From positions 248,001 to 312,000 of the forward strand of contig JBDWFY010000011.1 in the NCBI GenBank assembly GCA_039976075.1: 64,000 nucleotides of DNA, in the 5' to 3' direction. Made by a program: the position numbers and the translations under genes. The notes under the pieces are model-generated. The model was given only the letters and a program-made list of their open reading frames with translations. It did no database searches and was not told the DNA's origin. Of this stretch, positions 25,493 to 34,251 are shown piece after piece (position 1 is the first letter of the stretch; each line of letters begins with the position of its first letter). The stretch is from JBDWFY01 sp039976075 (lineage in GTDB: Bacteria; Pseudomonadota; Alphaproteobacteria; Rhizobiales; Stappiaceae).

Positions 25493-25831
25493 ATGTTGGG
25501 ACGGGCTCTTTCCAAGCGTTTTATCCTGTATTTGGCGGCAGTCGTGGGTGTCGCGCTTCTGGCGGCGCCAGCCTGGGCGGACGCAATCGATGGCGAATGG
25601 TGTAACGCTGACGGTGAAAACCTTGAGATTAATGGGCCTGCGATCAAAACACCGGGCGGGGCCTCAATGACGGGAGAGTATGACCGTCATCATTTTTCCT
25701 ACGTTTCACCGCCGGGCGAGAAGTTCGCCGGTGAAATGCTCAAAATGTCCCAGCATTCCGAACAGCGTATGAGCATGAGGCTGCCCGACGGCAGCGAAGT
25801 TACCTGGCGCCGTTGTGAGGTGGTCAGTTAG
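25493..25831 (+). CDS. small exported protein of unknown function
   Basis: This is a 112-residue protein with a signal peptide (about residues 1-30, ending PAWADA) and a short mature domain containing two cysteines (EWCNADG and WRRCEVVS) that could pair in the periplasm. GGAGG seven bases before the ATG at 25493 supports this start over an earlier in-frame ATG at 25451. Mature segments such as DGEWCN and LPDGSEVTWRRC resemble small periplasmic or lipocalin-like domains, but I cannot name a family. Confidence 0.65.
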   Translation: MLGRALSKRFILYLAAVVGVALLAAPAWADAIDGEWCNADGENLEINGPAIKTPGGASMTGEYDRHHFSYVSPPGEKFAGEMLKMSQHSEQRMSMRLPDGSEVTWRRCEVVS

Positions 25832-26018
25832 CCCGCGGGGGAGGGGCACTCATTCGGTCCTGAGCGGACGTTCACACAGTCATCCCAATGCTATGGTGCG
25901 GCCTTTGGAACTGGTCATTTGCACCACCAGCGAAATCGAAGGCTGCTTGAATTCACACACTGCGGGACGATCCAGACTTTTACAGCGCGCGTGCGCTCTG
26001 CTTAACGGCTTCGAATAG

Positions 26019-26621
26019 TCAGGGATTGTTTGAAAGCTTGCCAAACAGCCGAAATCTCGCGTTCTGCTCCGGTCCTCCCACATTGAGCAACCAATGGTTG
26101 CTCAATGCAATATCAGGACACGCATTGCCGTCTCCATAAAAGATCAACTCGGCCGGAACAGCCTCTGTACCACCGGACCAACCCGGCCCGCTCCCAAAGA
26201 TTTTCAATGGTATCAGGAATTCGGTTTTCAGCCATACAGATGTTGAGGCATCGCCGGGTTTGAGATCTCTTGCGAGATAAGACATTTCATCTGGAACGTC
26301 GGCTTTGAGAACTGTCTGCGTCGAGGTATCGGGGTTCAATGTGACTGAAACCGTGTTTCCGCTGACGCTGATTTCGGTGTCTGCGGTACTTTGGAACCAA
26401 TTGAGGCCGGAGACGCAGTCTTCGGCGCACGCCGTCATGTAGAGATTTCCAGGCCCGTCCAATTCGAGCTCGGAAAGCACGGAAATATCGTAGGCTGAAA
26501 CGGGCAACACCATTTGCTCACGATATCCCGGATCAGCGCAGCAGGCGCATGCAAATGCCTGTTGTACGGGTGCCAATCCCGCCCAAATCGCGCACAGGTA
26601 CAGCACGCCTGTCTTTTTCAT
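26019..26621 (-). CDS. exported cysteine-containing protein of unknown function
   Basis: This is a 200-residue protein with a signal peptide ending near AFA-CACC. A cysteine cluster (ACACCADPG) starts the mature part, and a further pair (CAEDC) lies about 35 residues on. The cluster could bind metal or form disulfides. The remainder is rich in beta-type sequence. It stands alone on the minus strand. Family not recognised. Confidence 0.65.
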   Translation of the reverse strand: MKKTGVLYLCAIWAGLAPVQQAFACACCADPGYREQMVLPVSAYDISVLSELELDGPGNLYMTACAEDCVSGLNWFQSTADTEISVSGNTVSVTLNPDTSTQTVLKADVPDEMSYLARDLKPGDASTSVWLKTEFLIPLKIFGSGPGWSGGTEAVPAELIFYGDGNACPDIALSNHWLLNVGGPEQNARFRLFGKLSNNP

Positions 26622-26759
26622 GATTTACCCCACCGGCACACTATTGGGAACTCTACAGCGTATCCCCGAAAGGTTGAAACAATTTTCGGCAAGGTTACGC
26701 GCCAAGACAAAGGCTTGGCGCAGTTCACGCGATCAGGCGCTCGCGCGAATGGCTCTAAT

Positions 26760-26815
26760 CGGTGTGGGGACGATCCAAAGCGCAGATAGGTGTGAGGTTC
26801 TTTATCCTTTGTAAC
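26760..26815 (-). pseudogene. possible remnant of the 28084-28587 protein's C-terminus
   Basis: Read on the minus strand, this stretch gives TKDKEPHTYLRFG, close to TKEEGPHIYLPYG at the C-terminus of the protein at 28084-28587. The DNA similarity covers about 45 bases with about 80 percent identity by eye. No start or upstream domain is present here, so it looks like a decayed partial duplicate. Coincidence is not excluded. Confidence 0.25.
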
Positions 26816-26846
26816 ACGCCGGCGCTTCGCCGCTTATTCCGCCTTT

Positions 26847-27914
26847 TCAACAAGCGGCAGGTTGTGCGGCACTTTCCGGGCCCGTTTTGATCGTCTCCGC
26901 GGCTCTGATGGCGGGGCGGCCCCAAAAGCGTTCGGTGAGCCAGTTCAGATCCTCATTCAGCGTCGAGACATCCCGCGCAAGGGCCGTTGGCGGCGTTGGT
27001 GTGATCGTGCCGCCGCTATAATCGGCAACGATAAACCGGAAAACGTAGGTTGGCGTGAGACCCATTCGGAGATCCGAGATGATGATCTTTCCATCCTGTA
27101 GCGCCGTCTTAAGATAGCCGCGGCTGAACCAATTAAGTTTCTGGAATGCATCGATATTCTCAAGGCACGCGGTGAGGTCCTGCCGGGTCGGATGGGAATA
27201 AAGCCGCGCCTGATCGTCATCGTCAAACAGCGAGAGATAGAGGTTATGATAGCGATCCTCTTCCTGCCCGATGACTTTCCAGACGACCGTGTTGAACGGA
27301 GCGGCAATCGCAAAGACGTTCTGTGCGTCAATCCCGGCATTGGCAAAAATCACTTTCGCCCGCTTTTCCGCCTGCGCCTGCAACACCACGCTCAGTCCCA
27401 TATAGGCGGTGCTGAAAACAAGCGCTGTGGCGAGAACTTTGCCCAGCCGCGAGGTCCAACTCTTCGAGAACAGCGCCCAGATCACGGCAATCAGCAATGG
27501 CACCGTATAGAGCGGGTCGATGATGAAGACGGAGCCCACCCCGACCGGATCGGGATAAAACGGCCAGAAAATCCGCGTGCCGTAAACCGTCATCGCATCG
27601 ATCATGGCGTGGGTCGTAAAACACAGGAACACCGTCAGCCAGACAAGCATCCTGTGGTCTCTCAGCGTCTTGAAAGACCGCACCAGAACCTCACCGATCA
27701 CAGGCGCCGCCAGCGCATGCACAAAAAACGAATGCGTCCATCCGCGATGAAAAACAAACGCATCCACCGGATTATCGACCGGCAAAAAAACATCCAGATC
27801 CGGCAGCGTCCCCAGCAGCCCGCCAAGAAGTACAGCTTTGCGCGGCCCTAGCACCTTGCCAAGGCAAACCGCAGAAACCGCCGCGCCGAGGGTGAATTGT
27901 GTCAGTGAATCCAT
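26847..27914 (-). CDS. YdjM-like inner-membrane metal-dependent hydrolase
   Basis: This is a 355-residue membrane protein. The N-terminus MDSLTQFTLGAAVSAV, the stretch GTLPDLDVFLP and the motif HRGWTHSFFVHAL match the LexA-binding, inner-membrane, metal-dependent hydrolase family (YdjM type). The His and Asp residues in these motifs are likely metal ligands. Four or five membrane segments follow, then a C-terminal soluble part of about 150 residues. The ATG at 27914 starts the conserved region, so the longer upstream frame is rejected. The substrate is unknown. Confidence 0.8.
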   Translation of the reverse strand: MDSLTQFTLGAAVSAVCLGKVLGPRKAVLLGGLLGTLPDLDVFLPVDNPVDAFVFHRGWTHSFFVHALAAPVIGEVLVRSFKTLRDHRMLVWLTVFLCFTTHAMIDAMTVYGTRIFWPFYPDPVGVGSVFIIDPLYTVPLLIAVIWALFSKSWTSRLGKVLATALVFSTAYMGLSVVLQAQAEKRAKVIFANAGIDAQNVFAIAAPFNTVVWKVIGQEEDRYHNLYLSLFDDDDQARLYSHPTRQDLTACLENIDAFQKLNWFSRGYLKTALQDGKIIISDLRMGLTPTYVFRFIVADYSGGTITPTPPTALARDVSTLNEDLNWLTERFWGRPAIRAAETIKTGPESAAQPAAC

Positions 27915-28083
27915 GGGGGCTTTCGGTTTTGGGTTGTTGGAGGGTGTACGGGGCGGGATGCGGTGTGGATGACAGATAGGGTGATCGCGTGGTGAGGGCA
28001 AGGTGGGATGGGTGGAGATATTGTTTGCGTTGAAGTGATGGTCTGCAAATGGCCGTCGCTCGAACGAACCGAGCCGACGCAAG

Positions 28084-28587
28084 TCAGGGCCGCGACGATA
28101 GTGGCTGCGGTGGATAGCCGTAGGGCAGATAGATGTGAGGGCCTTCCTCCTTTGTCTCCCACCATCTTTCAAGTTCGTCGAAAGCAGAAATTACATGGGT
28201 GACGACTTCGTCTGGCGAGTAAGCCCATTTGAAGCTCATAAAAGTCTGCTTCCAAGGCCTCCTGAGTTGAAACCATGTTCGCAGGGAGCCGTCCTTCCAA
28301 CGCTTTAAACTGCCCGCACTCCCCGGAAGATCTTCGGAGGACAGGCATTGCGAACCGTCATTTCCGACAAAGAACTCACTGTCTAACGGATATTGATCAA
28401 AATGTATGACAAACGCAGGCCGGTGATATTTTTCCCATTGTATCTCAAACCAGTCGAACGTGCTGTCGGACTTGCGCTGAAACGGCACCTCAAGTGAGTT
28501 GGCTTTTCCGCGAATGAAACCGCGTTCCCTCGCGAACGGGTAGAACTTTGATTTGACCGCATCGCGGAGGGGTTTTGATTTGGACAT
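28084..28587 (-). CDS. DUF4304-like protein (tentative)
   Basis: This is a 167-residue cytoplasmic protein with no membrane segment. It starts SKSKPLRDAVKSKFYPFARE and has a hydrophobic central strand set around FEIQWEKYHRPAFVIHFDQY, which is reminiscent of the DUF4304 family. The ATG at 28587 is preferred to an upstream ATG that adds eleven atypical residues. The gene is isolated. The short sequence near 26760 looks like a fragment of its C-terminus. Confidence 0.6.
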   Translation of the reverse strand: MSKSKPLRDAVKSKFYPFARERGFIRGKANSLEVPFQRKSDSTFDWFEIQWEKYHRPAFVIHFDQYPLDSEFFVGNDGSQCLSSEDLPGSAGSLKRWKDGSLRTWFQLRRPWKQTFMSFKWAYSPDEVVTHVISAFDELERWWETKEEGPHIYLPYGYPPQPLSSRP

Positions 28588-28752
28588 GGTTTGTGGTTTC
28601 CAGTGGGGTGTTGGGAGCAATTAATTCGAGTATTCTGAAAATGAAATATTCGGTAACAACGTTGAGTTTTTTGAAAGAAAGACAAGTAAATAATCCAAAT
28701 TCAACCCGAATTTATATTTTTTTAGACAGATGAAGCGAAATAAATCTGAAAT

Positions 28753-29877
28753 TTAATTCAGAATTGGAAGTTCTTCATCTTTCAGAATTGCCGCGAATAT
28801 CGCTTCATCACCTTCGTCCAATTCCATCTTCTTTTTTCTGGTCATCTTGCGTACCTGACAAATGGCGTTTGACGCTTCCCTCCTGTTCTTGAGCAGATAT
28901 GCACAAACGGCTCTCGCACGCCAATAACAAAATGACCGCTGCGCATCCTTCTTAGGTAACTCTTCAAGAATACTCTCTGCCTTGGCCACATCTCTATTCA
29001 GCATCGCAATGCAAAATGCATAGATGCAGCTGTAGTCTATCGGCAGCTTTGGGACAGCTCTGATATGTCGCTCAAGGATCTGCTGTGCCAAACTTAAATT
29101 TCCCATTTTTAGATAATAAAAAACCAGAACAGGATCGACAGTTATCTGTTCCTCAGGCGTAACATCGACCAGTTCCGTGACAATTTTTTCATCCCATTGC
29201 TCTGCAGGCAATCCATCATAATAACATCCATACAATCTCGAGATGTTTTGTTCCTGTGGTGACAGATAGATTCCCTGGATGATTGATAGTAGTTGAGCTC
29301 CATCGCTCTTCCAGTTCCCATGTCCGGTTGTTGGGATCAAATTGGTGATTCCAACCACGATTGATGCCTTGCCGAAACTCAACAGTACAGCAGGCAAATC
29401 CGCATCATAATGTCTCGACAAGATCAAAACTGAACCGATTGCCACGGTACCCGCTAAAAGGTTTGCGATAGGACCTCCCAACACAACAGCAACCAGGCCT
29501 CGCGACCAGCCAAAACCGTCTTGCGGTGTTGCCAGAACCCAACCCTGGATGTTCGAGGAGCGAACACCAAACGATAGCGTCAAGAATTTTCGTTGAGCGG
29601 GTGCAAATTCTATTGATCCAATGGCTATCAGATGCACGCGCCACCCAGCAATCCAGGCCGCCAAAGCGTGACCTAATTCATGAATTACAATGCTTGAAAG
29701 TGAGAAGAGGAAAGACAGAACAATTGCAACCACTATGGTCGCCAGATTGCGGTTGGTTAGCTCAAGTGCCGCTTCGAAGCTGAATATGAAAATCAAAATA
29801 GCTGAGACGCTAAAAACTATTTGTCGCCATATATTTGCTACCGTAAATTTGTAATCGTGCAATTTGAATAGCTTCAT
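28753..29877 (-). CDS. M50-type membrane metalloprotease with soluble C-terminal domain
   Basis: This is a 374-residue protein. The zinc motif HELGH is at residues 66-70 within a membrane segment, and a second stretch (GHGNWKSDGAQLLS) takes the place of the usual NPDG-type third-ligand motif. Several membrane helices lie between about residues 15 and 190. The last 170 residues are soluble, with helical, TPR-like pairs (NLSLAQQILERHI, AKAESILEELPKK). The layout suggests an intramembrane protease of the site-2 family that recognises a cytoplasmic partner through its tail. Base composition is somewhat AT-rich. Confidence 0.8.
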   Translation of the reverse strand: MKLFKLHDYKFTVANIWRQIVFSVSAILIFIFSFEAALELTNRNLATIVVAIVLSFLFSLSSIVIHELGHALAAWIAGWRVHLIAIGSIEFAPAQRKFLTLSFGVRSSNIQGWVLATPQDGFGWSRGLVAVVLGGPIANLLAGTVAIGSVLILSRHYDADLPAVLLSFGKASIVVGITNLIPTTGHGNWKSDGAQLLSIIQGIYLSPQEQNISRLYGCYYDGLPAEQWDEKIVTELVDVTPEEQITVDPVLVFYYLKMGNLSLAQQILERHIRAVPKLPIDYSCIYAFCIAMLNRDVAKAESILEELPKKDAQRSFCYWRARAVCAYLLKNRREASNAICQVRKMTRKKKMELDEGDEAIFAAILKDEELPILN

Positions 29878-30238
29878 CGTTCAATGTCGAAGTGCATTTC
29901 ACAGTATTGCCCTTCAATCAAAGATTGCAATCGATATTATCTCGAACCAACTCAGTATGATTCTTCTGTTGCAAATAAAGCTATCAAAGAAAGCAGGTCT
30001 GCTGCGAGCCATGTTCAACATCTATACCGGCTGCATAGCAAGTGGATGGCGATATGCGATTGAGGAGAATAGTAGATTGGCAATCGTCTCTTTTTCGTTG
30101 AGTTCAAAACTGAGCTTCAAGTCGCCGTTTTCAGTTTCATTGCTGGTGTGACTCCGCCGATGGTCATGTTGGGGCGCACATGGCAGAAATTTCGAAAGGT
30201 GCACTACCAGAAGTAAAGAAATTCTGTATCGTAGGTAT
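29878..30238. other. 361-base AT-rich region without a clear gene
   Basis: Open frames on both strands here lack domain features and ribosome sites. The region is AT-rich and should contain the promoter for the protease gene. Nothing else is supported. Confidence 0.45.
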
Positions 30239-31000
30239 ATGACTAAGCTTGATCACTCTCATTGGTTTGACCCCGACATTGCTGCATTGGACCTTGGTAA
30301 TAGCGAAAAAAATCCGACCTTCAAATCCATCGGAATTATACCAAGTCGTTTGAAAAACGAGCTGTTGAACTCTTTGTAGCAGCACTCAATGAACTCCCAT
30401 TCGAAACCGCTGAGCTCGAGCGTTTCGTATCGCTCGTGGTGACTGAAGAAGCGCGCTTACTTCCAGTTATCACGTGTGCTTTCGCTGATGATCGTGGTGG
30501 TGGCATTCAAACACGCTCTCCCCGATTACGTTCCTGGAGGAAAGAAAAACCTGTTCGGCGGTTACGGCCCACTCTCGAGTTTCTCACAGCGCATCAAGTT
30601 AGCGGTTGCGTTCAACGTGGTGTCACCGGACCTGGCGTTGGATCTAGACAAGATACGTGGGGTTCGCAACAAGCTCTCGCATTCTTGGGACACCTCCGAC
30701 TTCAATGTACTCTTGAATGACTCTGAACTTGCGAACATCGAGCCTGTTGAAAGCTACCTTGCTGAACGGGAGCAGTTCAACGGTCTGATTGCACTGCTAG
30801 ACGACACTGGAAAGCTGCGCCTGCGGCTAGTATGGATTATGTGCCGCTTGGCATACGAAGCCCACGCCTATCATCGCTGTAAAGAAGCCAACCTGAATCC
30901 GGCGAAAGTCTTATATGGCAGCGCTGTGACCGTTTGGTTGCGTTCAGCGACGAAAATTTCTTTCGATGCAAGCAAACGAATTTTGGATGCGTGCGCATAG
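30239..31000 (+). pseudogene. MltR-like protein, apparently frameshifted
   Basis: From 30476 a 174-codon frame reads well as an MltR-type (mannitol operon repressor-like) domain: KNLFGGYGPLSSFSQRIKLA and then DKIRGVRNKLSHSWD. It lacks a normal N-terminus. The missing part seems to lie upstream in other frames: an ATG at 30239 opens MTKLDHSHWFDPDIAAL and stops at 30379, while the adjacent frame (30340 onward) reads SFEKRAVELFVAALNELP and ERFVSLVVTEEARLLPVI. Joining these needs two frameshifts, near 30340 and 30470. It may be a decayed gene or an assembly with indels. A truncated 30476-31000 product starting with GTG is possible. Confidence 0.5.
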
Positions 31001-31177
31001 GCGGATGCAGTCGACAATTCCAAATGTCAGATATCAATGCACGATGAGTAAAAGTCGACTGCTCTCCACGGTCCCTTTGTAGTCATTAATCGAAATTGCA
31101 GCGAATATTCGCTTCTTTCTCAGAATGGTTGTACGCAATTACAGGCTAAACTCTGACATCCACCCACTCTCCCCGCA

Positions 31178-31230
31178 ATTGCAAATCATTCGCAAAAACC
31201 TTGACAGTTGAGAATGATTTGCAATATCAA
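31178..31230 (+). promoter_or_regulatory. paired Mur/Fur-type operators and promoter of sitABCD
   Basis: Two 17-bp boxes lie in opposite orientation: TTGCAAATCATTCGCAA (31179-31195) and TTGAGAATGATTTGCAA (31208-31224). The second matches the reverse complement of the first at 16 of 17 positions. ATTGCAAATCATTC and its exact reverse complement (31178-31191, 31212-31225) form a 14-bp perfect inverted repeat. TTGACA at 31201 and TATCAA at 31225 could be the -35 and -10 (18-base spacer) lying within it. A Fur-family repressor (Mur, for manganese) is the expected binder. Apart from this element the 31001-31366 gap shows nothing. Confidence 0.75.
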
Positions 31231-31366
31231 TCTAAATTGGAATGAGTGCAGGGTCGCTCTTTGATCTTCGGTTGGCGATGAGCGGAGTGGTGCTTCAGCT
31301 GTTGCCCGAACCCAGGCCAGGGATCCAAGCACACCCATCGGTCCACGGAGTGGCCAGGAGATTTGA

Positions 31367-32269
31367 ATGTTCAGAAGACTGGTTTTAACGGCCTCAGCCT
31401 TGGCACTTTCGGTTGGGATGGCCGGTGGCGCGCTGGCGGATGACAAGATGAAGGTGGTCACCACCTTCACGGTGCTGGCCGATATTGCGCAGAATGTTGC
31501 CGGGGATACTGCCGAAGTGGTGTCGATTACCAAGCCGGGGGCGGAGATCCATGGCTATCAGCCGACGCCGCAGGATATTGTGCGGGCTCACGATGCCGAT
31601 CTGATCCTGTGGAACGGGATGAACCTTGAACTGTGGTTTGAACAGTTCCTGTCAAACATCGGCGAGGTTCCTTCCGCCACGCTGACAGACGGTATCGACC
31701 CCATCGCCATAGCCTCGGGGTCGTATGAAGGCAAGCCGAACCCCCATGCCTGGATGGGGCTGAGCAACGCGCTGATTTATATCGATAATATCGTCAAAGC
31801 CTTCTCTGAGCACGATCCGGAAAATGCGGAAACCTATAAGAAGAACGCCGATGCGTATAAAGAAAAGCTGCGGGCAACCATCGAGCCTTTGCGCGAGGCG
31901 GTGGCCCAAATCCCCGAGGGCCGGCGCTGGCTCGTGACCTGTGAAGGGGCGTTCAGTTATCTGGCGCGGGACTTCGGCATGAAGGAGCTTTATCTCTGGC
32001 CGATGAATGCCGATCAGGTCGGTACGCCGCAGCAGGTGCGCAAGGTGATCGATGGCGTGCGGGACAACAACATTCCAGTGGTGTTCTGCGAAAGCACGGT
32101 CAACACCGCACCTGCAAAGCAGGTGGCGCGGGAAACGGGTGTGACCTATGGCGGTGAACTCTATGTGGATTCCCTCAGTGAGGCGGGCGGGGCGGTGCCG
32201 ACCTATCTCGATCTTCTGAAGGTGACCTCAAGCACGGTCGCTGAAGGGCTGAAGGCAGGAACAAACTGA
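31367..32269 (+). CDS. sitA: manganese/iron ABC transporter, periplasmic binding protein
   Basis: This is a 300-residue exported protein with a signal peptide ending GGALADD. It belongs to the cluster A-I metal-binding receptors. Candidate metal ligands include the His in GAEIHGYQPTP, the His in KPNPHAWMG, a Glu in VTCEGAFSY and an Asp near the C-terminal YVDSLSE. It captures Mn2+ (or Fe2+) and passes it to SitC/SitD. It is first in the operon sitABCD, under the Mur/Fur-like boxes. Confidence 0.92.
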   Translation: MFRRLVLTASALALSVGMAGGALADDKMKVVTTFTVLADIAQNVAGDTAEVVSITKPGAEIHGYQPTPQDIVRAHDADLILWNGMNLELWFEQFLSNIGEVPSATLTDGIDPIAIASGSYEGKPNPHAWMGLSNALIYIDNIVKAFSEHDPENAETYKKNADAYKEKLRATIEPLREAVAQIPEGRRWLVTCEGAFSYLARDFGMKELYLWPMNADQVGTPQQVRKVIDGVRDNNIPVVFCESTVNTAPAKQVARETGVTYGGELYVDSLSEAGGAVPTYLDLLKVTSSTVAEGLKAGTN

Positions 32270-32297
32270 GTGGCCCTTTTAACCGAACCTCCAAAAA

Positions 32298-32320
32298 CCC
32301 TGCGGTGGCGCGCCGCAGGG
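32298..32320 (+). promoter_or_regulatory. stem-loop between sitA and sitB
   Basis: CCCTGCGG (32298-32305) pairs perfectly with CCGCAGGG (32313-32320) around a 7-base loop, 28 bases after the sitA stop. There is no T tract. It probably stabilises the sitA part of the message, so that the receptor exceeds the other subunits. Confidence 0.6.
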
Positions 32321-32368
32321 ACGTCTGTGTCTGAACAGGTATGATATGCTCACGGAACGGATAAAATT

Positions 32369-33322
32369 ATGCTGAAGGTCATCGAGGATCCGCTGATGGA
32401 CGCGAGCGCACAGGTCGAAGAGGGCGGGCTTTCGGCAACAGACGTCACCGTTACCTACAGGAACGGCCATACAGCCCTTTGGAACGCCAGTTTTGAAATC
32501 CCGCGCGGCACAGTCACCGCGCTGGTGGGGGTTAATGGTGCGGGCAAGTCGACCCTGTTCAAGGCGATCATGGGCTTTGTTCCTGCTGCCAAAGGCACGA
32601 TCCGCATTCTGGATATGGGTGTCGATGAAGCGTTGAAGCAAAACCTCGTCGCCTATGTGCCTCAGTCGGAAGAGGTCGACTGGTCGTTTCCGGTGCTGGT
32701 GGAAGACGTTGTGATGATGGGTCGGTACGGCCATATGGGCTTTTTGCGCCGTCCCAAAAAATCGGATCACGAGGCAGTCGAAGAGGCGCTCCGGCGTGTC
32801 AACATGCAGGAGTTTCGCCACCGTCAGATTGGCGAGCTTTCCGGTGGACAGCGCAAGCGGGTGTTTCTGGCCCGGGCGCTGGCGCAGGACGGGCAGGTGA
32901 TCCTGCTTGATGAGCCGTTCACCGGCGTCGATGTAAAAACAGAAGAGCAGATTGTTGCGCTGCTGAAAGAGCTTCGGGATGAGGGCAGGGTGATGCTGGT
33001 TTCGACCCACAACCTTGGCTCGGTTCCGGAATTCTGTGATCGCACCGTGCTGGTCAAGGGAACGGTGCTTGCCTATGGGCCAACACAAAGCACCTTCACC
33101 CGCGAAAATCTGGAACAGGCTTTTGGTGGTGTCCTGCGGCACTTCACCATCTCCGACGAAACACTGCATACGGATGGCGATCAGCGCAAGGTGACGATCC
33201 TGACCGATGACGAACGGCCCTTTGTGCAATATGGCGATGAGACGCAAATCAGCGTCCCTGCGACGTCAGGGGACTCCGCAACGACGGATGGAACATCCGG
33301 CTCAGACGAGGCGACCCGGTGA
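32369..33322 (+). CDS. sitB: manganese/iron ABC transporter, ATP-binding protein
   Basis: This is a 317-residue ATPase with P-loop GVNGAGKST, signature LSGGQRKRV and Walker B VILLDEPFTG, powering import through SitC and SitD. The C-terminus beyond the ABC domain (about 60 residues, with SVPATSGDSATTDGTSGSDEATR in its last third) is unusually long, low in complexity and acidic. The ATG at 32369 has only a weak GGA-type site. Its stop overlaps the sitC start. Confidence 0.92.
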   Translation: MLKVIEDPLMDASAQVEEGGLSATDVTVTYRNGHTALWNASFEIPRGTVTALVGVNGAGKSTLFKAIMGFVPAAKGTIRILDMGVDEALKQNLVAYVPQSEEVDWSFPVLVEDVVMMGRYGHMGFLRRPKKSDHEAVEEALRRVNMQEFRHRQIGELSGGQRKRVFLARALAQDGQVILLDEPFTGVDVKTEEQIVALLKELRDEGRVMLVSTHNLGSVPEFCDRTVLVKGTVLAYGPTQSTFTRENLEQAFGGVLRHFTISDETLHTDGDQRKVTILTDDERPFVQYGDETQISVPATSGDSATTDGTSGSDEATR

Positions 33323-34251
33323 TGGAGACGCTGCTTGAGCCGTTTTCCTACGGCTATATGACAAACGCCATGTGGGTGTCCGCTCTCGTGGGTGGAGTCT
33401 GCGCCTTTCTGTCTTCGTATCTGATGTTGAAGGGCTGGTCCCTAATCGGTGATGCGCTGTCCCACTCCGTCGTGCCGGGAGTGGCAGGGGCCTATATTCT
33501 GGGCCTGCCGTTTGCGCTCGGTGCGTTTATTGCCGGGGGTCTGGCGGCGGGAGCGATGCTGTTTCTGTCTGAGCGTTCGGGGCTGAAGGTGGATGTGATC
33601 ATCGGCCTGATCTTTACCTCGTTCTTCGGGCTCGGCCTGTTCATTGTTTCCATCTACCCAACCTCCATTTCCATTCAGACGATCACCATGGGCAATATTC
33701 TGGCGATCACGCCGGAAGATACGCTGCAACTGGCCATTATCGGCTTCGTTTCGCTGACAGTCCTGATCGTCAAATGGAAGGACCTGATGGTCACGTTTTT
33801 TGACGAGAACCACGCCCGCACGATCGGCCTGAGGCCGGGGCTCCTGAAGGCCGTCTTCTTCACGCTTCTCTCCGCCTCGGTTGTCGCCGCGATGCAGACG
33901 GTGGGGGCGTTTCTGGTGATTGCCATGGTGGTGACGCCTGGGGCAACGGCCTATCTGCTGTGCGACCGGTTCCCGCGCCTGATCATGCTCTCCGTCGCTA
34001 TCGGCGCGCTGACCAGTTTTACCGGAGCCTACGTCAGTTACTTCCTCGATGGGGCGACAGGTGGCATCATTGTGACGCTGCAGACGCTGATCTTTCTGGT
34101 TGTCTTCCTGCTGGCCCCCAAACACGGACTGCTCGCTGCCAAGCGCAAAGCAGCGGCAGCGCTGCGCGATGGACCGAGTGATACGCTGGTCCCAGCCGAA
34201 GCGCTGTCACCGCCCACACCACCACTGAGCAAAAGCGGGGAGGGTGCGTGA
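33322..34251 (+). CDS. sitC: manganese/iron ABC transporter permease
   Basis: This is a 309-residue integral membrane protein with eight or nine helices of the ABC-3 family. The conserved segment SLIGDALSHSVVPGVAGAY near the N-terminus is typical. The ATG at 33322 overlaps the sitB stop by one base (TGATG); an adjacent GTG is also possible. The last 35 residues form a Pro/Ser-rich cytoplasmic tail. It pairs with SitD to form the channel. Confidence 0.92.
   Translation: METLLEPFSYGYMTNAMWVSALVGGVCAFLSSYLMLKGWSLIGDALSHSVVPGVAGAYILGLPFALGAFIAGGLAAGAMLFLSERSGLKVDVIIGLIFTSFFGLGLFIVSIYPTSISIQTITMGNILAITPEDTLQLAIIGFVSLTVLIVKWKDLMVTFFDENHARTIGLRPGLLKAVFFTLLSASVVAAMQTVGAFLVIAMVVTPGATAYLLCDRFPRLIMLSVAIGALTSFTGAYVSYFLDGATGGIIVTLQTLIFLVVFLLAPKHGLLAAKRKAAAALRDGPSDTLVPAEALSPPTPPLSKSGEGA

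Noticed and set aside
29864..30151. 95-codon plus-strand frame upstream of the M50 protease
   Set aside because: It lies in AT-rich promoter sequence, overlaps the protease start, and has no ribosome site or domain.
32279..33247. 322-codon minus-strand frame opposite sitB
   Set aside because: It is fully antisense to an intact ABC ATPase gene in a clear operon and has no recognisable motif.
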